DNA of 64,000 nt from Actinomadura sp. WMMA1423 (lineage in GTDB: Bacteria > Actinomycetota > Actinomycetes > Streptosporangiales > Streptosporangiaceae), in contig NZ_CP041244.1 of the NCBI RefSeq assembly GCF_006547145.1, positions 4,960,001 through 5,024,000 on the forward strand. The letters are read 5' to 3'. The notes beneath the pieces are model-generated. The model was not told where the DNA came from. It made no database searches and saw nothing but the letters and a program-made list of their open reading frames with translations. Shown here piece by piece: positions 51,709 through 61,088 of the stretch. Every line of letters starts with the position of its first letter. Position 1 is the stretch's first letter. A program made the translations under genes and the position numbers.

Positions 51709-53001
51709 TCAGACCTCCGGTGAACGCAGCGCGGCGGTGAGCGCCGGGTACAACTCGCGCACGGACGGGTTGGCGTGCCATCGGGACAGGACTCGGGCCA
51801 GGCGGCGGAGGTCGGTCGTGATCGTGGCGGAGGCGACCACGTCGGAGATCGTGAGAAGCCGACCGGTCAGGTCGCAGGCGTGCTCGACATGCCCGGCCGA
51901 CGCGTGGGCGAGCGCCTGCCGTGCTCCGTACCGCGCCTGGGAGCGAAGCGCCTGCGGACGGATCAGAGCCACCTGCGCGTCGAGGATCTCGGCGGCCTCC
52001 TTCGGACGGCCCAGCTCGTAGAGGCACCAGCCCGTGGCCATCGAGACCGGGTCGGTGAGGTTCATGCTGCCGAGCACCGACGGATCCGGCCGGTCGGAGT
52101 CACCGGCGAGGAGTTCGCGCGCCTCGTCCAGGAGGCGCATGCAGGCGTCGTAGTCACCGGCCAGCGCGTGGCCCTGCGCCTCACGCTGCGCGGCCAGCCC
52201 GCGGATGCGCCGCGGGACGTCCTTGCGGACCTGGGCCTGCCGGGCCAGTTCGATGGTCTGGGCGGCGTCGTCGCGGTAGAGGGTGACCAGCGCGCGCCGC
52301 ACCAGGGAGTAGACCGCCAGGTCGTGGTCGTTCCCGGCCGCCGCCATGTCGACGGCCTTCGCCGTCCACCACAGGGCGGCCTGGGAGTTCCCAGCCTCCT
52401 GCGCCATCCAGCCCGCGTACTCGGCGAACCGCGCGCCCAGGACGAGGAACTCGTCCCTGATCCCCGGCGGCGCCTTGAGCGCCAGGCCGCGCAGCACATG
52501 CGTCTGGGCGATGGCCGCGGGCAGCACCACGCCCGGACTGGCGGTCTGGCCGAGGTTCCGGGCCTGCTCGAACATGGTCCGGAACACCTCCACCGCCGCC
52601 GGCCGGCGGGCGGTCGCCGACATGCCCTGACTGCTCAGGCCGAAGCCCAGCAGCGATGACGTCGTCAGTGCCAGCGCCTCGCGACGGTTCACGGGGTTGA
52701 ACCAGTTGGCCCCATCGGCGGACAGGCTCATCAGCCATACCTCGTCTTCATCCGATACCGCCTCCGGCGGTGCGGTGTCGGACGGCCGTCCGGCGACGAG
52801 TGAGACGAGCCTCCCCTTCGCCCCGAGCGCGGCGTCGCTCTGGCGCGCCAGTTCGGGTGAGGGTGATTTGGTCCCGTTCTCAATCTTGCTCAGATGTCCC
52901 TTGCTGTAGTGCAGGAGTTCACCGAGTTGCGCCAATGACAGGCCGGCCTCCATCCGCATTCGTCGGAGCTCTGCACCGAAGGTTGTCACCCGTTCCGTCA
53001 T
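51709..53001 (-). CDS. XRE-family regulator with helical-repeat C-terminus
   Basis: A 430-residue regulator starting at ATG 53001. The N-terminal helix-turn-helix covers about residues 8-62 (LRRMRMEAGLSLAQLGELLH in part, then YSKGHLSKIENGTKSPSPELA). The rest is TPR-like alpha-helical (AYSLVRRALVTLYRDDA, ELARQAQVRKDVPRRIRGLAAQ in part), as in large actinomycete XRE regulators that respond to unknown signals. It lies 122 bases upstream of the TIR gene on the same strand and may regulate or be co-transcribed with the TIR operon. A small membrane protein gene is divergent to it. Confidence 0.88.
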   Translation of the reverse strand: MTERVTTFGAELRRMRMEAGLSLAQLGELLHYSKGHLSKIENGTKSPSPELARQSDAALGAKGRLVSLVAGRPSDTAPPEAVSDEDEVWLMSLSADGANWFNPVNRREALALTTSSLLGFGLSSQGMSATARRPAAVEVFRTMFEQARNLGQTASPGVVLPAAIAQTHVLRGLALKAPPGIRDEFLVLGARFAEYAGWMAQEAGNSQAALWWTAKAVDMAAAGNDHDLAVYSLVRRALVTLYRDDAAQTIELARQAQVRKDVPRRIRGLAAQREAQGHALAGDYDACMRLLDEARELLAGDSDRPDPSVLGSMNLTDPVSMATGWCLYELGRPKEAAEILDAQVALIRPQALRSQARYGARQALAHASAGHVEHACDLTGRLLTISDVVASATITTDLRRLARVLSRWHANPSVRELYPALTAALRSPEV

Positions 53002-53153
53002 GTCGACCCCTGTTTCCCGTTGCCGCCCTCGCAGGGCCCGGCGAAACGCCTGGATAAGAATTCGCGACGTGCCGCACGTTGGACATCGACGAGACAGGAC
53101 GCGAGCGCCCGACGACACGGGCGCGGTATCGCATCGACCAAGGGAGGGCGTGT

Positions 53154-53411
53154 ATGACCCGCCGGACGGGAAATGCGGGAAGGGCGCGGGGTTCTTCCCG
53201 GTGGGTGGCGATCTTCGCCGTGGTCCAACTGTGGGCGGCCGTGCCCGCGTTGATCGAATTGTGCGACGAAGGAGTATGCCGGCTTCTCCTGACGATGCCC
53301 GTGGCTTTCGTCGCGCTCATGGATGCCTGGCATGAACTCCGGACACCTCCATGCATCGGTCACGACAGCAGTATTGCGTCAAATCATGGCGAAGAAGAGG
53401 GCATCGTATAA
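53154..53411 (+). CDS. Small membrane protein divergent from the XRE regulator
   Basis: An 85-residue protein starting at ATG 53154 behind GGGAGGG. One or two hydrophobic segments (about residues 18-34 and 44-60), a basic N-terminus (MTRRTGNAGRARG) and a polar C-terminal tail with a Cys and acidic end are visible. Cysteines at about 37, 42 and 67 may be structural. No family is recognised. The divergent spacing of 152 bases from the XRE gene suggests shared control, an arrangement typical of XRE regulators with a small target gene. Confidence 0.55.
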   Translation: MTRRTGNAGRARGSSRWVAIFAVVQLWAAVPALIELCDEGVCRLLLTMPVAFVALMDAWHELRTPPCIGHDSSIASNHGEEEGIV

Positions 53412-53598
53412 ACCTCGGGAGCGAGTTTCCCGTTTCCTCCTGCGGAGAGCTCGCCAGGGAGCGGTCGCACCGCCTGACCGCCGATTGCGACCCTTGTCCG
53501 AAGCGGGCCGGAGCCCACCGGGGCACTGGTCGCCCGTTCCAGAGCCGTTGCCGAGCCGGGGCCATGCCAGTACCGGTCGAGCGTCTTGCTGGTGGGTT

Positions 53599-55122
53599 CT
53601 ACGTTGCTCGGTGGGTTGGTGCGTCGAGCTGGGCGAGGCGGCCGGTTTCCAGGTAGGAGATGTCACCACCGGAGTCCAGGGCGGCATCGAGCAGGAGCGC
53701 CAGCGAGGTGCCGTACACCGGGACGTCGGCGGGCTCGTCGACCAGCCGGAACCCGCTGCCGGACGGATCTCGAGATCTGTCGACCTCCTCGACGCGGCAG
53801 ACGATCCAGTGGAAGGTGTGCGCGAGGTCGTCGACGGCCAGGCTGATGCACCGGCCGTCGGCCAGATCGATGACCGTCCTGATCCCGGGGCGGTGCGGTT
53901 CGCGCCGGATCCGGCGGTGGCCGGCGGCCGGGCGCAGCCGCCAGGACCCGTCGAACATCGTCGCCGAGCCGATGCGACGGTAGAGGACCGCGAGGTCGGC
54001 GGGGGCCGAGTACCAGCGATGGGGCAGCGGCGGGTCGGTCGTGTGATCGCGGACGATGCGGTCGATCACATCGTCGATCTCGACCGTCGCCGGCGCCAGG
54101 TACCAGCCGCCGAGCGGGCGCAGCGCGCCGTCGGGGTCCTGGGCGACGCTGGTCAGGCCGGCGTGCAGGGCCACGGCCCGGTTGGCGCGCCCGACTCGGT
54201 CGTTGACGTCGATCCTCACCCGCGACAGCGTGGCCGGCACCCGGTCGCTGCGGATGCCGGGCCCCTCGTAGGGACCGCCGGGGCCGTCCGTCGCGTCGCG
54301 GGGTTCATCGATCGGCAGCTCCAGCAGCGGATTGGGCTCCGCGAGCTCGCCGTCACCGGTCAGGTACGGGTAGAAGCGCGCGGCCCAGCCGGTGATCACC
54401 TCGCCGCCGTAGGCGTCGACGGGGCTGTAGATGCGCCGCCAGAACGCGGTGTCGACGTCACCTGACGCGGCTCTGACGCATTGGTCGGCGATGGCCGCGA
54501 GGGACCCGCACCAGGTCTCCAGGCCGAGCGCGGCGATCGCGTCCACCCGGGCGCGGATCGTCCGCCAGTCCTCGACCGTGCCGGTCAGCGTGATGGACGG
54601 GATGCCGCAGACGAAGATCATCCACAGCGCGAAGTACGGGGAGTACACGTCCAGCAGAACGACCCGTCCGGCCATCCGGTCGACGTCGGTGCTGGTGGAG
54701 AAGTCGCACTCGAACTCGTCGGCGCCGGTGACCTCGGCGAGGAGCAGCTCGCTGAACGACTCGACGGCGTTCCGCCACGAGCCGGGATCCTGGGGCATCG
54801 GCCCGTCCACCGTCACCGTGAGCCGCTTGCGGCCGGAGTGGCTCACCAGCCGGGGCCGCAACTCCTCGGCGTGCAGACGCACATGCTGTGCCAAGCCCTG
54901 CATGATGGTCAGCCACACCGCGTCCGGGGAGAGCACGAGCGGGCGATGCTCGGCGAACGCGCGCCCGACGGCGCTGAGCAGGGGGTGAACACCGTTGCTC
55001 TCCAGAACCGGCAGGGTCGGATCGCCACCGACCACCAGCGCTTCGGCGAACTGATCGCCGAGCGGCATCGTGGGCAGGCGCCCGGTGGCCGGTTCGACAT
55101 CATCGACCTTGAAGGTCACCAC
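53599..55122 (-). CDS. DUF4419 domain protein
   Basis: A 507-residue protein. The N-terminal 350 residues match DUF4419: HPLLSAVGRAFAEHRPLVLSPDAVWLTI in part, HAEELRPRLVSHSGRKRLTV, WMIFVCGIPSITLTGTVEDW in part, and FYPYLTGDG. The family has no assigned function and is found widely in bacteria and fungi. The last 150 residues (WYLAPATVEIDDVIDRIV and onward) are an extra domain of unknown type. GTG 55122 (or 55119) is the start; TACCGT seven bases upstream suggests a leaderless transcript. It is monocistronic, downstream of a two-component system read in the same direction. Confidence 0.85.
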   Translation of the reverse strand: MVTFKVDDVEPATGRLPTMPLGDQFAEALVVGGDPTLPVLESNGVHPLLSAVGRAFAEHRPLVLSPDAVWLTIMQGLAQHVRLHAEELRPRLVSHSGRKRLTVTVDGPMPQDPGSWRNAVESFSELLLAEVTGADEFECDFSTSTDVDRMAGRVVLLDVYSPYFALWMIFVCGIPSITLTGTVEDWRTIRARVDAIAALGLETWCGSLAAIADQCVRAASGDVDTAFWRRIYSPVDAYGGEVITGWAARFYPYLTGDGELAEPNPLLELPIDEPRDATDGPGGPYEGPGIRSDRVPATLSRVRIDVNDRVGRANRAVALHAGLTSVAQDPDGALRPLGGWYLAPATVEIDDVIDRIVRDHTTDPPLPHRWYSAPADLAVLYRRIGSATMFDGSWRLRPAAGHRRIRREPHRPGIRTVIDLADGRCISLAVDDLAHTFHWIVCRVEEVDRSRDPSGSGFRLVDEPADVPVYGTSLALLLDAALDSGGDISYLETGRLAQLDAPTHRAT

Positions 55123-55235
55123 TCACCGGACGGTAGCGCGCGTCTCGCCCGGCCGGCTGCTCTCCGCTGGCCGGTTGCGGTCTGGTCATCGGGCGTAGGC
55201 GCTGGAGCGTGAAGGTGGTACGAGATCTGCGCGGC

Positions 55236-55904
55236 CTACGTGGGGCGATGGCCGCCGGCCAGGCCGGTTTCGTGAGCCCAGACTGCTATCTCGACTCGGT
55301 TTCGGAGCTGGAGCCGGGCGTGGATGCCGGCGAGGTGGCCTTTCACCGTGCCGACGGAGATATGCAGCTCGTGGGCGATCTCGGCGTTGGACATGCCGGT
55401 GGCGACCAGGCGGGCGACGTCGCGTTCCCGGCTGGTGAGGACGTCCGGTCCGGGTCGGCGCGGGGTTCTGGCCGCGGCGGTCAGGTGCCGCAGCAACCGG
55501 ACCGTCACCTGGGGGCTGATCAGGGTGTCGCCGGCCATCGCCGCCCGGATCGCCTCGATCATGAGGTTCGGTCCGGACCGTTTGAGCAGGAAGCCGGAGG
55601 CTCCGTGGCGCAGCGCGGCGTACACGTAGTCGTCGAGGTCGAAGGTGGTGACCACGACGACCCGGACGGGGTGGGCGACATGCGGGCCGGCCAGTTCGCG
55701 GGTGAGCTGCAGCCCGTCCATGCCGGGCATGCGGACGTCGGCGAGGACGACGTCGGGACGGAGGTGCCGGGCGAGCTCGAGCGCGGTGGTCCCGTCGGCG
55801 GCCTCGCCGACCACGGTCATGTCCGGCTGGGCGTCGAGGATCAGCCTGAACGCCGTCCGGATGCCCTCCTGGTCGTCGACCAGCACGATCCTCGTCGCCG
55901 TCAT
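55236..55904 (-). CDS. NarL/LuxR-family response regulator
   Basis: A 222-residue regulator. The receiver domain (1-120) has VLVDDQE (8-14), the phosphoacceptor D in VVLADVRMPG (about residue 55), T in VVTTFD and K in FLLKRSG. The C-terminal LuxR-type helix-turn-helix (about 150-215) reads LTSRERDVARLVATGMSNAEIA (in two overlapping parts LTSRERDVARLVATG and MSNAEIAHEL), then ISVGTVKGHLAGI. The ATG 55904 overlaps the kinase stop (ATGA). It is the output partner of the kinase upstream. Divergent transcription of a membrane protein gene beside the kinase marks a likely target. Confidence 0.94.
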   Translation of the reverse strand: MTATRIVLVDDQEGIRTAFRLILDAQPDMTVVGEAADGTTALELARHLRPDVVLADVRMPGMDGLQLTRELAGPHVAHPVRVVVVTTFDLDDYVYAALRHGASGFLLKRSGPNLMIEAIRAAMAGDTLISPQVTVRLLRHLTAAARTPRRPGPDVLTSRERDVARLVATGMSNAEIAHELHISVGTVKGHLAGIHARLQLRNRVEIAVWAHETGLAGGHRPT

Positions 55905-57004
55905 GATCCGCCCGTCGCGCCGTGGTCCTGGCGAGGACGCAACGGCAGCCGGGCGCGCAGTCGCCAGTCGGCGCCGTGCGGTCCGGCCTCGACCCGGCCG
56001 CCTATGGCCGCGGCGGCCGCGGCCAGCCCGGGCAGGCCGCGTCCGGCCGGCGCACTCCGGGGCGGCGCCGGCGCCGTGGTGGGCAGGCGGTTGGTGACGG
56101 TGAGCGTGAGAGTGTCCGGGCCGGTGCGGGTAACGGTGACGGAGACCCGCGGGGCGGCGGGTGCATGGCGGCGAACGTTGGTGAGCGCTTCCGCAACGGT
56201 GCGGTAGGCGACCGACGAGACGTCGTCCGGAAGCGCGCCGGTGAGTGCGGGGTCGAGGTCCAGGACGGCGCGGGTCGGCCCGACGGCATCGAACCCGGCG
56301 ACCAACGCGGGCAGCTCCTCCAGCCCGGCCCGCGGCACCGCCTCCGGGGTGTCGAGCATGTGCACGGTCTGGTCGAGGGTGGCCAGGGCCTGTTGCCCGG
56401 CCTGCTCGATTCGCTGGAACAGCATCGCCGCCTGTGCCGGGTCAGCGCCGACGACCTGCCCGGCCTGGGCACCGGCGACCATCTCGCTGACGCCATGAGC
56501 GACGAAGTCGTGCAGATCACGAGCGAGGCGCAGACGCTGCGCCCGGAGGGACTCGGCGGCGTGCCGCTCCCGGCGCCCGTCCTGGAAGCGGAGGTGCAGG
56601 CCCACCGCGGCGGCGGCCAGGACGGCCAGTGTCCACAGACCGCACGCACCCGCCCCGGCCGGCCACGAGGTCGGCCTGAACAGGCGCAGCACGAGCAGGG
56701 CGGTGGCCAGACCGGTCGCACCCGCGCCGAGGACCGCCGTGGTCGCCCGCCCCCGGTGTGCGAAGCGGGCCGTGAGCACTGTGAGCGCGCCGAGTTCTGT
56801 GAGCAGCGGCAGCAGCGGGACATCCCATTCCGGAGGTGCCCATCGGGGGGACCGACCGGCCGCCGTGGCGGCGGTGACGGTGATCGAGGCGGCGGCCGCG
56901 ACGACCGCCGTGATGGTGCCGACGCGGTCGGTTCCACCGCGCATGACCACGGCGACCGCGACGACCGCGAGGACCGCCGAGGCCAGGCCCATCAACATCA
57001 TCAC
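55901..57004 (-). CDS. NarL-type sensor histidine kinase (HisKA_3)
   Basis: A 367-residue kinase. Four to five membrane helices fill residues 1-150. The HisKA_3 dimerisation segment LARDLHDFVAHGVSEMV (about 163-179) carries the phosphoacceptor His. The HATPase domain starts at about 245, with AEALTNVRRHA (N box, about 273) and a G box AGRGLPGLAAAAAAIGG (about 326) near the C-terminus. It starts at GTG 57004 and is coupled to the response regulator gene. The small extracytoplasmic loops suggest it senses membrane or envelope change, which is family knowledge for this class. Confidence 0.92.
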   Translation of the reverse strand: MMMLMGLASAVLAVVAVAVVMRGGTDRVGTITAVVAAAASITVTAATAAGRSPRWAPPEWDVPLLPLLTELGALTVLTARFAHRGRATTAVLGAGATGLATALLVLRLFRPTSWPAGAGACGLWTLAVLAAAAVGLHLRFQDGRRERHAAESLRAQRLRLARDLHDFVAHGVSEMVAGAQAGQVVGADPAQAAMLFQRIEQAGQQALATLDQTVHMLDTPEAVPRAGLEELPALVAGFDAVGPTRAVLDLDPALTGALPDDVSSVAYRTVAEALTNVRRHAPAAPRVSVTVTRTGPDTLTLTVTNRLPTTAPAPPRSAPAGRGLPGLAAAAAAIGGRVEAGPHGADWRLRARLPLRPRQDHGATGGS

Positions 57005-57131
57005 GAGTTCACCCTAAACAAGCGGTGTCCGGGCTCACACCCGCCGAATGGCCGGGCAGGGGGCACGAAGCGACCTCGATCCAGCCGTTCGGCGGGTACG
57101 GCCGAAGCCGCCGCGCGGCGACGCTGGTCGC

Positions 57132-58169
57132 ATGCGATCAAGGGCGATTACTTGGGCGGGTGCGACCGCCGGATGGTGCGCTGCCACCGCGTCGGCCGGC
57201 GTGCTGTGGGCGGCCGGCGGGCCGTGCTTCCCGCTCGGCGACGCGGACCGGGCGATCCGGATGGGTGCGATCCTGACCGGCCTGAGCCCTGTCGCGGCAG
57301 GCTCCGGCATCGCCGTGCTCGGCCTGGCCGGCGTCGCCCTGGCCGTGCTGCCGGCATGGTGGCCCCGGTTGCGGATCCTCGGGTGGGCGGCGGCGGCCGT
57401 GCTGCTCCTGGTCGTCCCCGACGGCCGGTTGCTGCTGGCCGTCGGAGAACTGCTGGTGCTGCACGGCGAACGTGTCGAGGCGGCCGCGGTGTGGCAGGCG
57501 TGGTGCACGGCGGGCGGAGTCCTGTGGGCCGGCGCCGCCCACGCCGCGGGGCGTCGGCGTGGGCGCGCCGCCGATCCGAGATGGGGGCGGAGGGTCACTC
57601 TCCTCGCCGCGGCGGCTCCGCTCGTGTACGCGGTGCCGCGCATGCTGTGGGCGCTCGGTCTGCCGTTCGGTCTGGCCCCGGAGACGGAGGCGATCGTGTC
57701 AACGCCGACCGGGCGGACCCGGGAGCTGGCCTTCGCCGCGGCGGCGGTCGTCGGCGGGATGCTGACCCTCGGCCTGATCCAGCGGTGGGGGACCCGGCTG
57801 CCGGCCTGGCTGCCGCTGCTCGGCGGCCGATGGGTGCCCCGCTGGGCGGCGACCGTCCCGGCCACGACGGTCGCCGTCATCCTGACCGGCGCCGGGGTCA
57901 CCATGTGGCGGGCCTCGGCCGCGGCGGTGCTCACCGGGCGGGCGAGCGACACCGCGTTCGACGCGGCGGACTGGGCGGCATGGGCGGGGAACCTGGCCTG
58001 GCTGCCCTGGGGCGCGGCCCTCGGCCTCGCAACGTGGGCGTACCACCGTCGCCGCGCCGCACATCCCGTGCCGCCGACCCACGAGCGGGTGAGCCGGCCA
58101 CACCCCGGACGCGTGATCTCCGAAGACTCCTCGGATGGCGCACGAACCGGCCCGACCGCTACGGCCTGA
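57132..58169 (+). CDS. Polytopic membrane protein divergent from the two-component system
   Basis: A 345-residue protein with about eight membrane helices spread over residues 5-310 (for example WAGATAGWCAATASAGVLW, LGLAGVALAVLPAW, AVILTGAGVTMW) and a polar C-terminal tail of 35 residues. It is Ala/Trp/Gly-rich and without a recognised family. ATG 57132 is followed closely by the first helix. The 127-base divergent spacer to the kinase gene suggests control by the NarL-type system. The function is unknown. Confidence 0.78.
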   Translation: MRSRAITWAGATAGWCAATASAGVLWAAGGPCFPLGDADRAIRMGAILTGLSPVAAGSGIAVLGLAGVALAVLPAWWPRLRILGWAAAAVLLLVVPDGRLLLAVGELLVLHGERVEAAAVWQAWCTAGGVLWAGAAHAAGRRRGRAADPRWGRRVTLLAAAAPLVYAVPRMLWALGLPFGLAPETEAIVSTPTGRTRELAFAAAAVVGGMLTLGLIQRWGTRLPAWLPLLGGRWVPRWAATVPATTVAVILTGAGVTMWRASAAAVLTGRASDTAFDAADWAAWAGNLAWLPWGAALGLATWAYHRRRAAHPVPPTHERVSRPHPGRVISEDSSDGARTGPTATA

Positions 58170-58268
58170 CCGAAGGAGAAGGCGGGCGTCAGCGGCTGGT
58201 GCGTCCACGGTCAGCGGACGCGGACAGAGTGCTGTTCATCGAGACAGACACCTGACGGAGGTTCGATC

Positions 58269-59069
58269 ATGGGTGGCACCAGCGTCACCGGAATCCGCGG
58301 CGAGCTCCACATCGACGGCCGCCGGCTCTCCTATCTGGACTTCGGTGGACCGGGCCGGCCGCTGCTGGCCCTGCACGGCCACCTCGACGAGGGCCAGAGC
58401 TGGGCACAGCTGGCCCAGGCACTGGCGCCGCAGTGGCGGGTCGTCGCGCCCGACCAGCGCGGGCACGGCGACTCCGACCGCGCCGACTCCTACACCCGCG
58501 ACGACTACGTCGCCGACGCGATCGCCCTCCTGGACCACCTCGGGATCGAGCAGGCCGTGACGCTCGGCCACTCCGGCGGCGGCATCACGGCCTTCCAGGT
58601 CGCCGCCCGGCACCCCGAGCGCGTGACGGCCATCGTCAACGTCGAGGGCCCGGTCTGCGATCTCAATGACGGCCCCAGCGCCCTGTCGTTCGTCCTGTCG
58701 ATGCCCTACACCGCTCCCGACCGGCAGACGCTCCTGGACGCCATCGGCCCGCTCGCCCCGATGCTCGGCGACAGGCTGCGCCCCACCGCCGACGGCGGCC
58801 GGCGTCTGCCGTTCCACCCGCAGGACACCATCACCTCGGAGGAGGGAACCCACGGCGACCACTGGGCCGACTGGACCTCCACCGGGTGCCCCGCCCTGTT
58901 CGTGCTCGGCCGCGACAGCCAGGTCATCACCCCCGAGGAAGGCCGCCGGATCGTCGCCCGCCGCGCCGACACCCGGCTCGCCGAACTCGACGGCGACCAC
59001 TTCGCCCACACCACCGACCCGGACGGCTTCGCCGCCGCGGTCACAGACTTCCTCGACTCCCTCGGCTGA
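58269..59069 (+). CDS. Alpha/beta hydrolase
   Basis: A 266-residue hydrolase. ATG 58269 has a CGGAGG ribosome binding site nine bases upstream. The oxyanion motif is ALHGHLDEGQSW (about residues 34-45), the nucleophile elbow TLGHSGGGITA (Ser about 101), the acid VLGRDSQVITP (about 219) and His in DGDHFAHTTDPDG (about 243). The active-site set is complete. It is 99 bases behind the membrane protein gene and ends in a strong terminator. The substrate is unknown. Confidence 0.91.
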   Translation: MGGTSVTGIRGELHIDGRRLSYLDFGGPGRPLLALHGHLDEGQSWAQLAQALAPQWRVVAPDQRGHGDSDRADSYTRDDYVADAIALLDHLGIEQAVTLGHSGGGITAFQVAARHPERVTAIVNVEGPVCDLNDGPSALSFVLSMPYTAPDRQTLLDAIGPLAPMLGDRLRPTADGGRRLPFHPQDTITSEEGTHGDHWADWTSTGCPALFVLGRDSQVITPEEGRRIVARRADTRLAELDGDHFAHTTDPDGFAAAVTDFLDSLG

Positions 59070-59075
59070 CCGCAC

Positions 59076-59105
59076 CGGGGATCGGCAGGGTCCTGCCGAT
59101 CCCCG
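59076..59105 (+). terminator. Strong terminator after the hydrolase gene
   Basis: A near-perfect hairpin, CGGGGATCGGCAGG (59076-59089) with CCTGCCGATCCCCG (59092-59105), has a minimal loop and sits seven bases past the stop codon. Confidence 0.85.
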
Positions 59106-59609
59106 CTCACGGCGCGGCCCGTCCGCCGGAGTACGCCGTCCCGGACCTCGTGGTGCGCATGGGTCGCAGGGGCGGGCGGAGGGGCGGCGGGGCCGGTCCT
59201 GGTAGGGGGCTTGGCCGAGCGCATCCGCGACGATCCGGGCTAGTGTGACGGAGCGATGGGTGTGCCTCGTCCGGTCGCGTACCGAGGTGATCCGATGTGC
59301 GACCGGCCGCCGATGCCGGGCAGGTGCGCTTTACCGGAAACGGCCAACGGCACACAATGGGCCCGGTACACGCGAGAGGATCGGACAGTGGCTCGACGGT
59401 GGCGGGACGGCCCTACGGTGCAGGCGCGGCGGGTGCCGCCGGCGGACACGTCATCGTGAGCACCCGATCGCGGCCCGAGACCCGCCTGGCGGCCGCGCGG
59501 CGAGGCTCTATCGAGCCCTGAGGGCCAGTGCGGACCCGGTTGCGCGGTGGGACCCCTGGCCGCGTGAGATGGTAGCGATCACAGGAGCCGGGCAGGGAGC
59601 AGAGACAAC
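59106..59609. other. Intergenic region with a possible promoter but no supported gene
   Basis: This 504-base gap contains a TAGTGT hexamer at 59241-59246. Short plus-strand frames start just after it (ATG 59256, 67 codons; GTG 59245). None has convincing codon use or a recognisable motif, so I do not call them. The AGGGAG at 59594-59599 is the ribosome binding site of the next gene. Confidence 0.4.
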
Positions 59610-59885
59610 ATGTTGCAAGGTGTGCAGGCGGCCGTGGTGCTGGCCGCGAAGGACGACCCGAACACCCAGCAGTTGGCCGAATGGCTGCGCAATATCTTCG
59701 GGCCGCTGTTCCTGGTGATCGTCGGGATCGTGGCCCTGTTCTTCCTGTTCACACGGGAGATCACACGCTTCGTTCAGTTCATCGTGCTCAGCATCGTGAT
59801 CGCGATCGTCTTCTACTACCCCGGGATCATCACGATGGTGGCCGGCGGCATCGTGCGGGCGCTCGGCGTCGAGGACACCGGCTGA
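59610..59885 (+). CDS. Small TcpD-like membrane protein
   Basis: A 91-residue protein with two membrane helices (about residues 30-48 and 53-75). The pattern KDDPNTQQLAEWLRNIFGPLF, written here as DPNTQQLAEWLRNI and GPLFLVIVGIVALFFLF, then TREITRFVQF, is that of small TcpD-family-type membrane proteins found in actinomycetes, some near conjugation genes. No other conjugation genes are visible here. ATG 59610 follows AGGGAG. It is isolated and constitutes a single gene. Confidence 0.75.
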   Translation: MLQGVQAAVVLAAKDDPNTQQLAEWLRNIFGPLFLVIVGIVALFFLFTREITRFVQFIVLSIVIAIVFYYPGIITMVAGGIVRALGVEDTG

Positions 59886-59982
59886 GCCCGCGCGTCCGAC
59901 ACGGGCGGCACCAACACCGCCGCAGTGGCCGACGAGCTTGGTGACCTGTCTCGCCCGCGTGGCCGCGCCGTGAGCGACCGGG

Positions 59983-61038
59983 TCAGCGGTGGATGCCGAA
60001 GATGTGCGCGACGTGCGGGGTATCGACCAGGGTGTGGGGCGCCAGGGCGTGGTAGGCCCAGACGTGCACCCAAGCGTTTCCAGTGCGGACGGTCAGCCAG
60101 GCCTTCACCATGCCGGGGCCGAAGTAGGTGAGCAGAAGGAACGCGATCGAGATGGCCGCGTTCCGCGGGGAGCCGTACTCAGCCCAGGAGTCCCACAGGT
60201 GCAAGGCGGCGTAGGCCAGCCCGCCGAAGATCACTGTTGTCGCGACGGAGCCGGTCAGCCTGACGAAGCGCGGGATCAGGATCGCGTAGACGAACACCAT
60301 CGTCGGCAGGACCGTCCCCGCCATGTAGAGGACGAAGGTGAGCGGCACGCCCAGCAGTAGCTGCCTCGCGTCGAGGGCGAAGATCTTCGGATGCAGCGCG
60401 GTGACCTGCACGGCCCCCTCGACCAGCAGCACGACGACGATCAGGCGGAGGTCTCCGCGCCGGTCGGTGGAGACCAGGTTGAGCGCCCTGGCCGGGTAGC
60501 GGCGCCAGAAGTACGCCAGCGGCACGATCGCGAAGACCACCAGGTTGTAGGCGGCCCAGGCGATGGCTTCCGACCGCTCGACGTGGTCGTCCGTCTCGGT
60601 CACCGAGCCGGCCAGATGCAGGGCGAAGGGATGCCAGCCGAACGCCCGGCCCACCGCGAACCCGAGGGCGAGCCCGCCGGCGCCGTAGGCGAGGAGGAGC
60701 AGGGTCTCCCGCAGCGCCATGGTGCGCTCGGGGGCGCGGGCAGCCAGGTCGGGTCTGGCTCGGCGCCGGGTGAGGACGAAGGCCAGGGCCATGATGAAGA
60801 AGACCTCGGCGAGCCGGATGTTGAAGTCCACCAGATAGGCGGACGTGGAGCGCTCCGCGGCGTCGTGCAGGTGAAGTGGGAGCCTCCGGTCGGCCAGGAC
60901 CAGCATCAGGACGTTCGCCGACACCCACCCCAGAGCGGTCAGCAGTACGGCTCTGTTCCGAAGCAGCGATCGGGCCGGACCGCCGCCGGTCGGCGGGCCG
61001 GTGCCGGGCGGGGGTTTCGAGGGGGATTCGAGGCGCAT
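59983..61038 (-). CDS. Polytopic membrane protein controlled by divergent TetR regulator
   Basis: A 351-residue protein with about eight membrane helices. ATG 61038 is placed eight bases after a GGAG site; it is divergent to the TetR gene, with two palindromes between them. Near the C-terminus, AYAALHLW and WVHVWAYHALAPH place histidines as in CPBP (CAAX-protease-like) motifs 2 and 3, but the first EExxxR motif is not evident. So it is either a degenerate CPBP-type protein or an unrelated transporter-like protein. The likely role is in envelope or export, set by TetR control; this is inference. Confidence 0.72.
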   Translation of the reverse strand: MRLESPSKPPPGTGPPTGGGPARSLLRNRAVLLTALGWVSANVLMLVLADRRLPLHLHDAAERSTSAYLVDFNIRLAEVFFIMALAFVLTRRRARPDLAARAPERTMALRETLLLLAYGAGGLALGFAVGRAFGWHPFALHLAGSVTETDDHVERSEAIAWAAYNLVVFAIVPLAYFWRRYPARALNLVSTDRRGDLRLIVVVLLVEGAVQVTALHPKIFALDARQLLLGVPLTFVLYMAGTVLPTMVFVYAILIPRFVRLTGSVATTVIFGGLAYAALHLWDSWAEYGSPRNAAISIAFLLLTYFGPGMVKAWLTVRTGNAWVHVWAYHALAPHTLVDTPHVAHIFGIHR

Positions 61039-61062
61039 CGGAGGTCTCCGTTCGGCGCTGAC

Positions 61063-61078
61063 TAGCACAACTGTGCCA
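61063..61078. promoter_or_regulatory. Half of a twin TetR operator (imperfect site)
   Basis: TAGCAC-AACT-GTGCCA is a near-palindrome, matching the perfect palindrome 29 bases to the right. It lies immediately upstream of the membrane protein gene. Confidence 0.55.
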
Positions 61079-61088
61079 GTTCCCGGAT

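Noticed and set aside
59245..59718. Frames starting at 59245 and 59256 after a TAGTGT hexamer
   Set aside because: The longer one overlaps the better supported TcpD-like gene in another frame; the shorter lacks conserved features.
59610..59885. Integrative conjugative element suggested by a TcpD-like protein
   Set aside because: No relaxase, FtsK/VirB4-type ATPase, integrase or att repeats in the vicinity.
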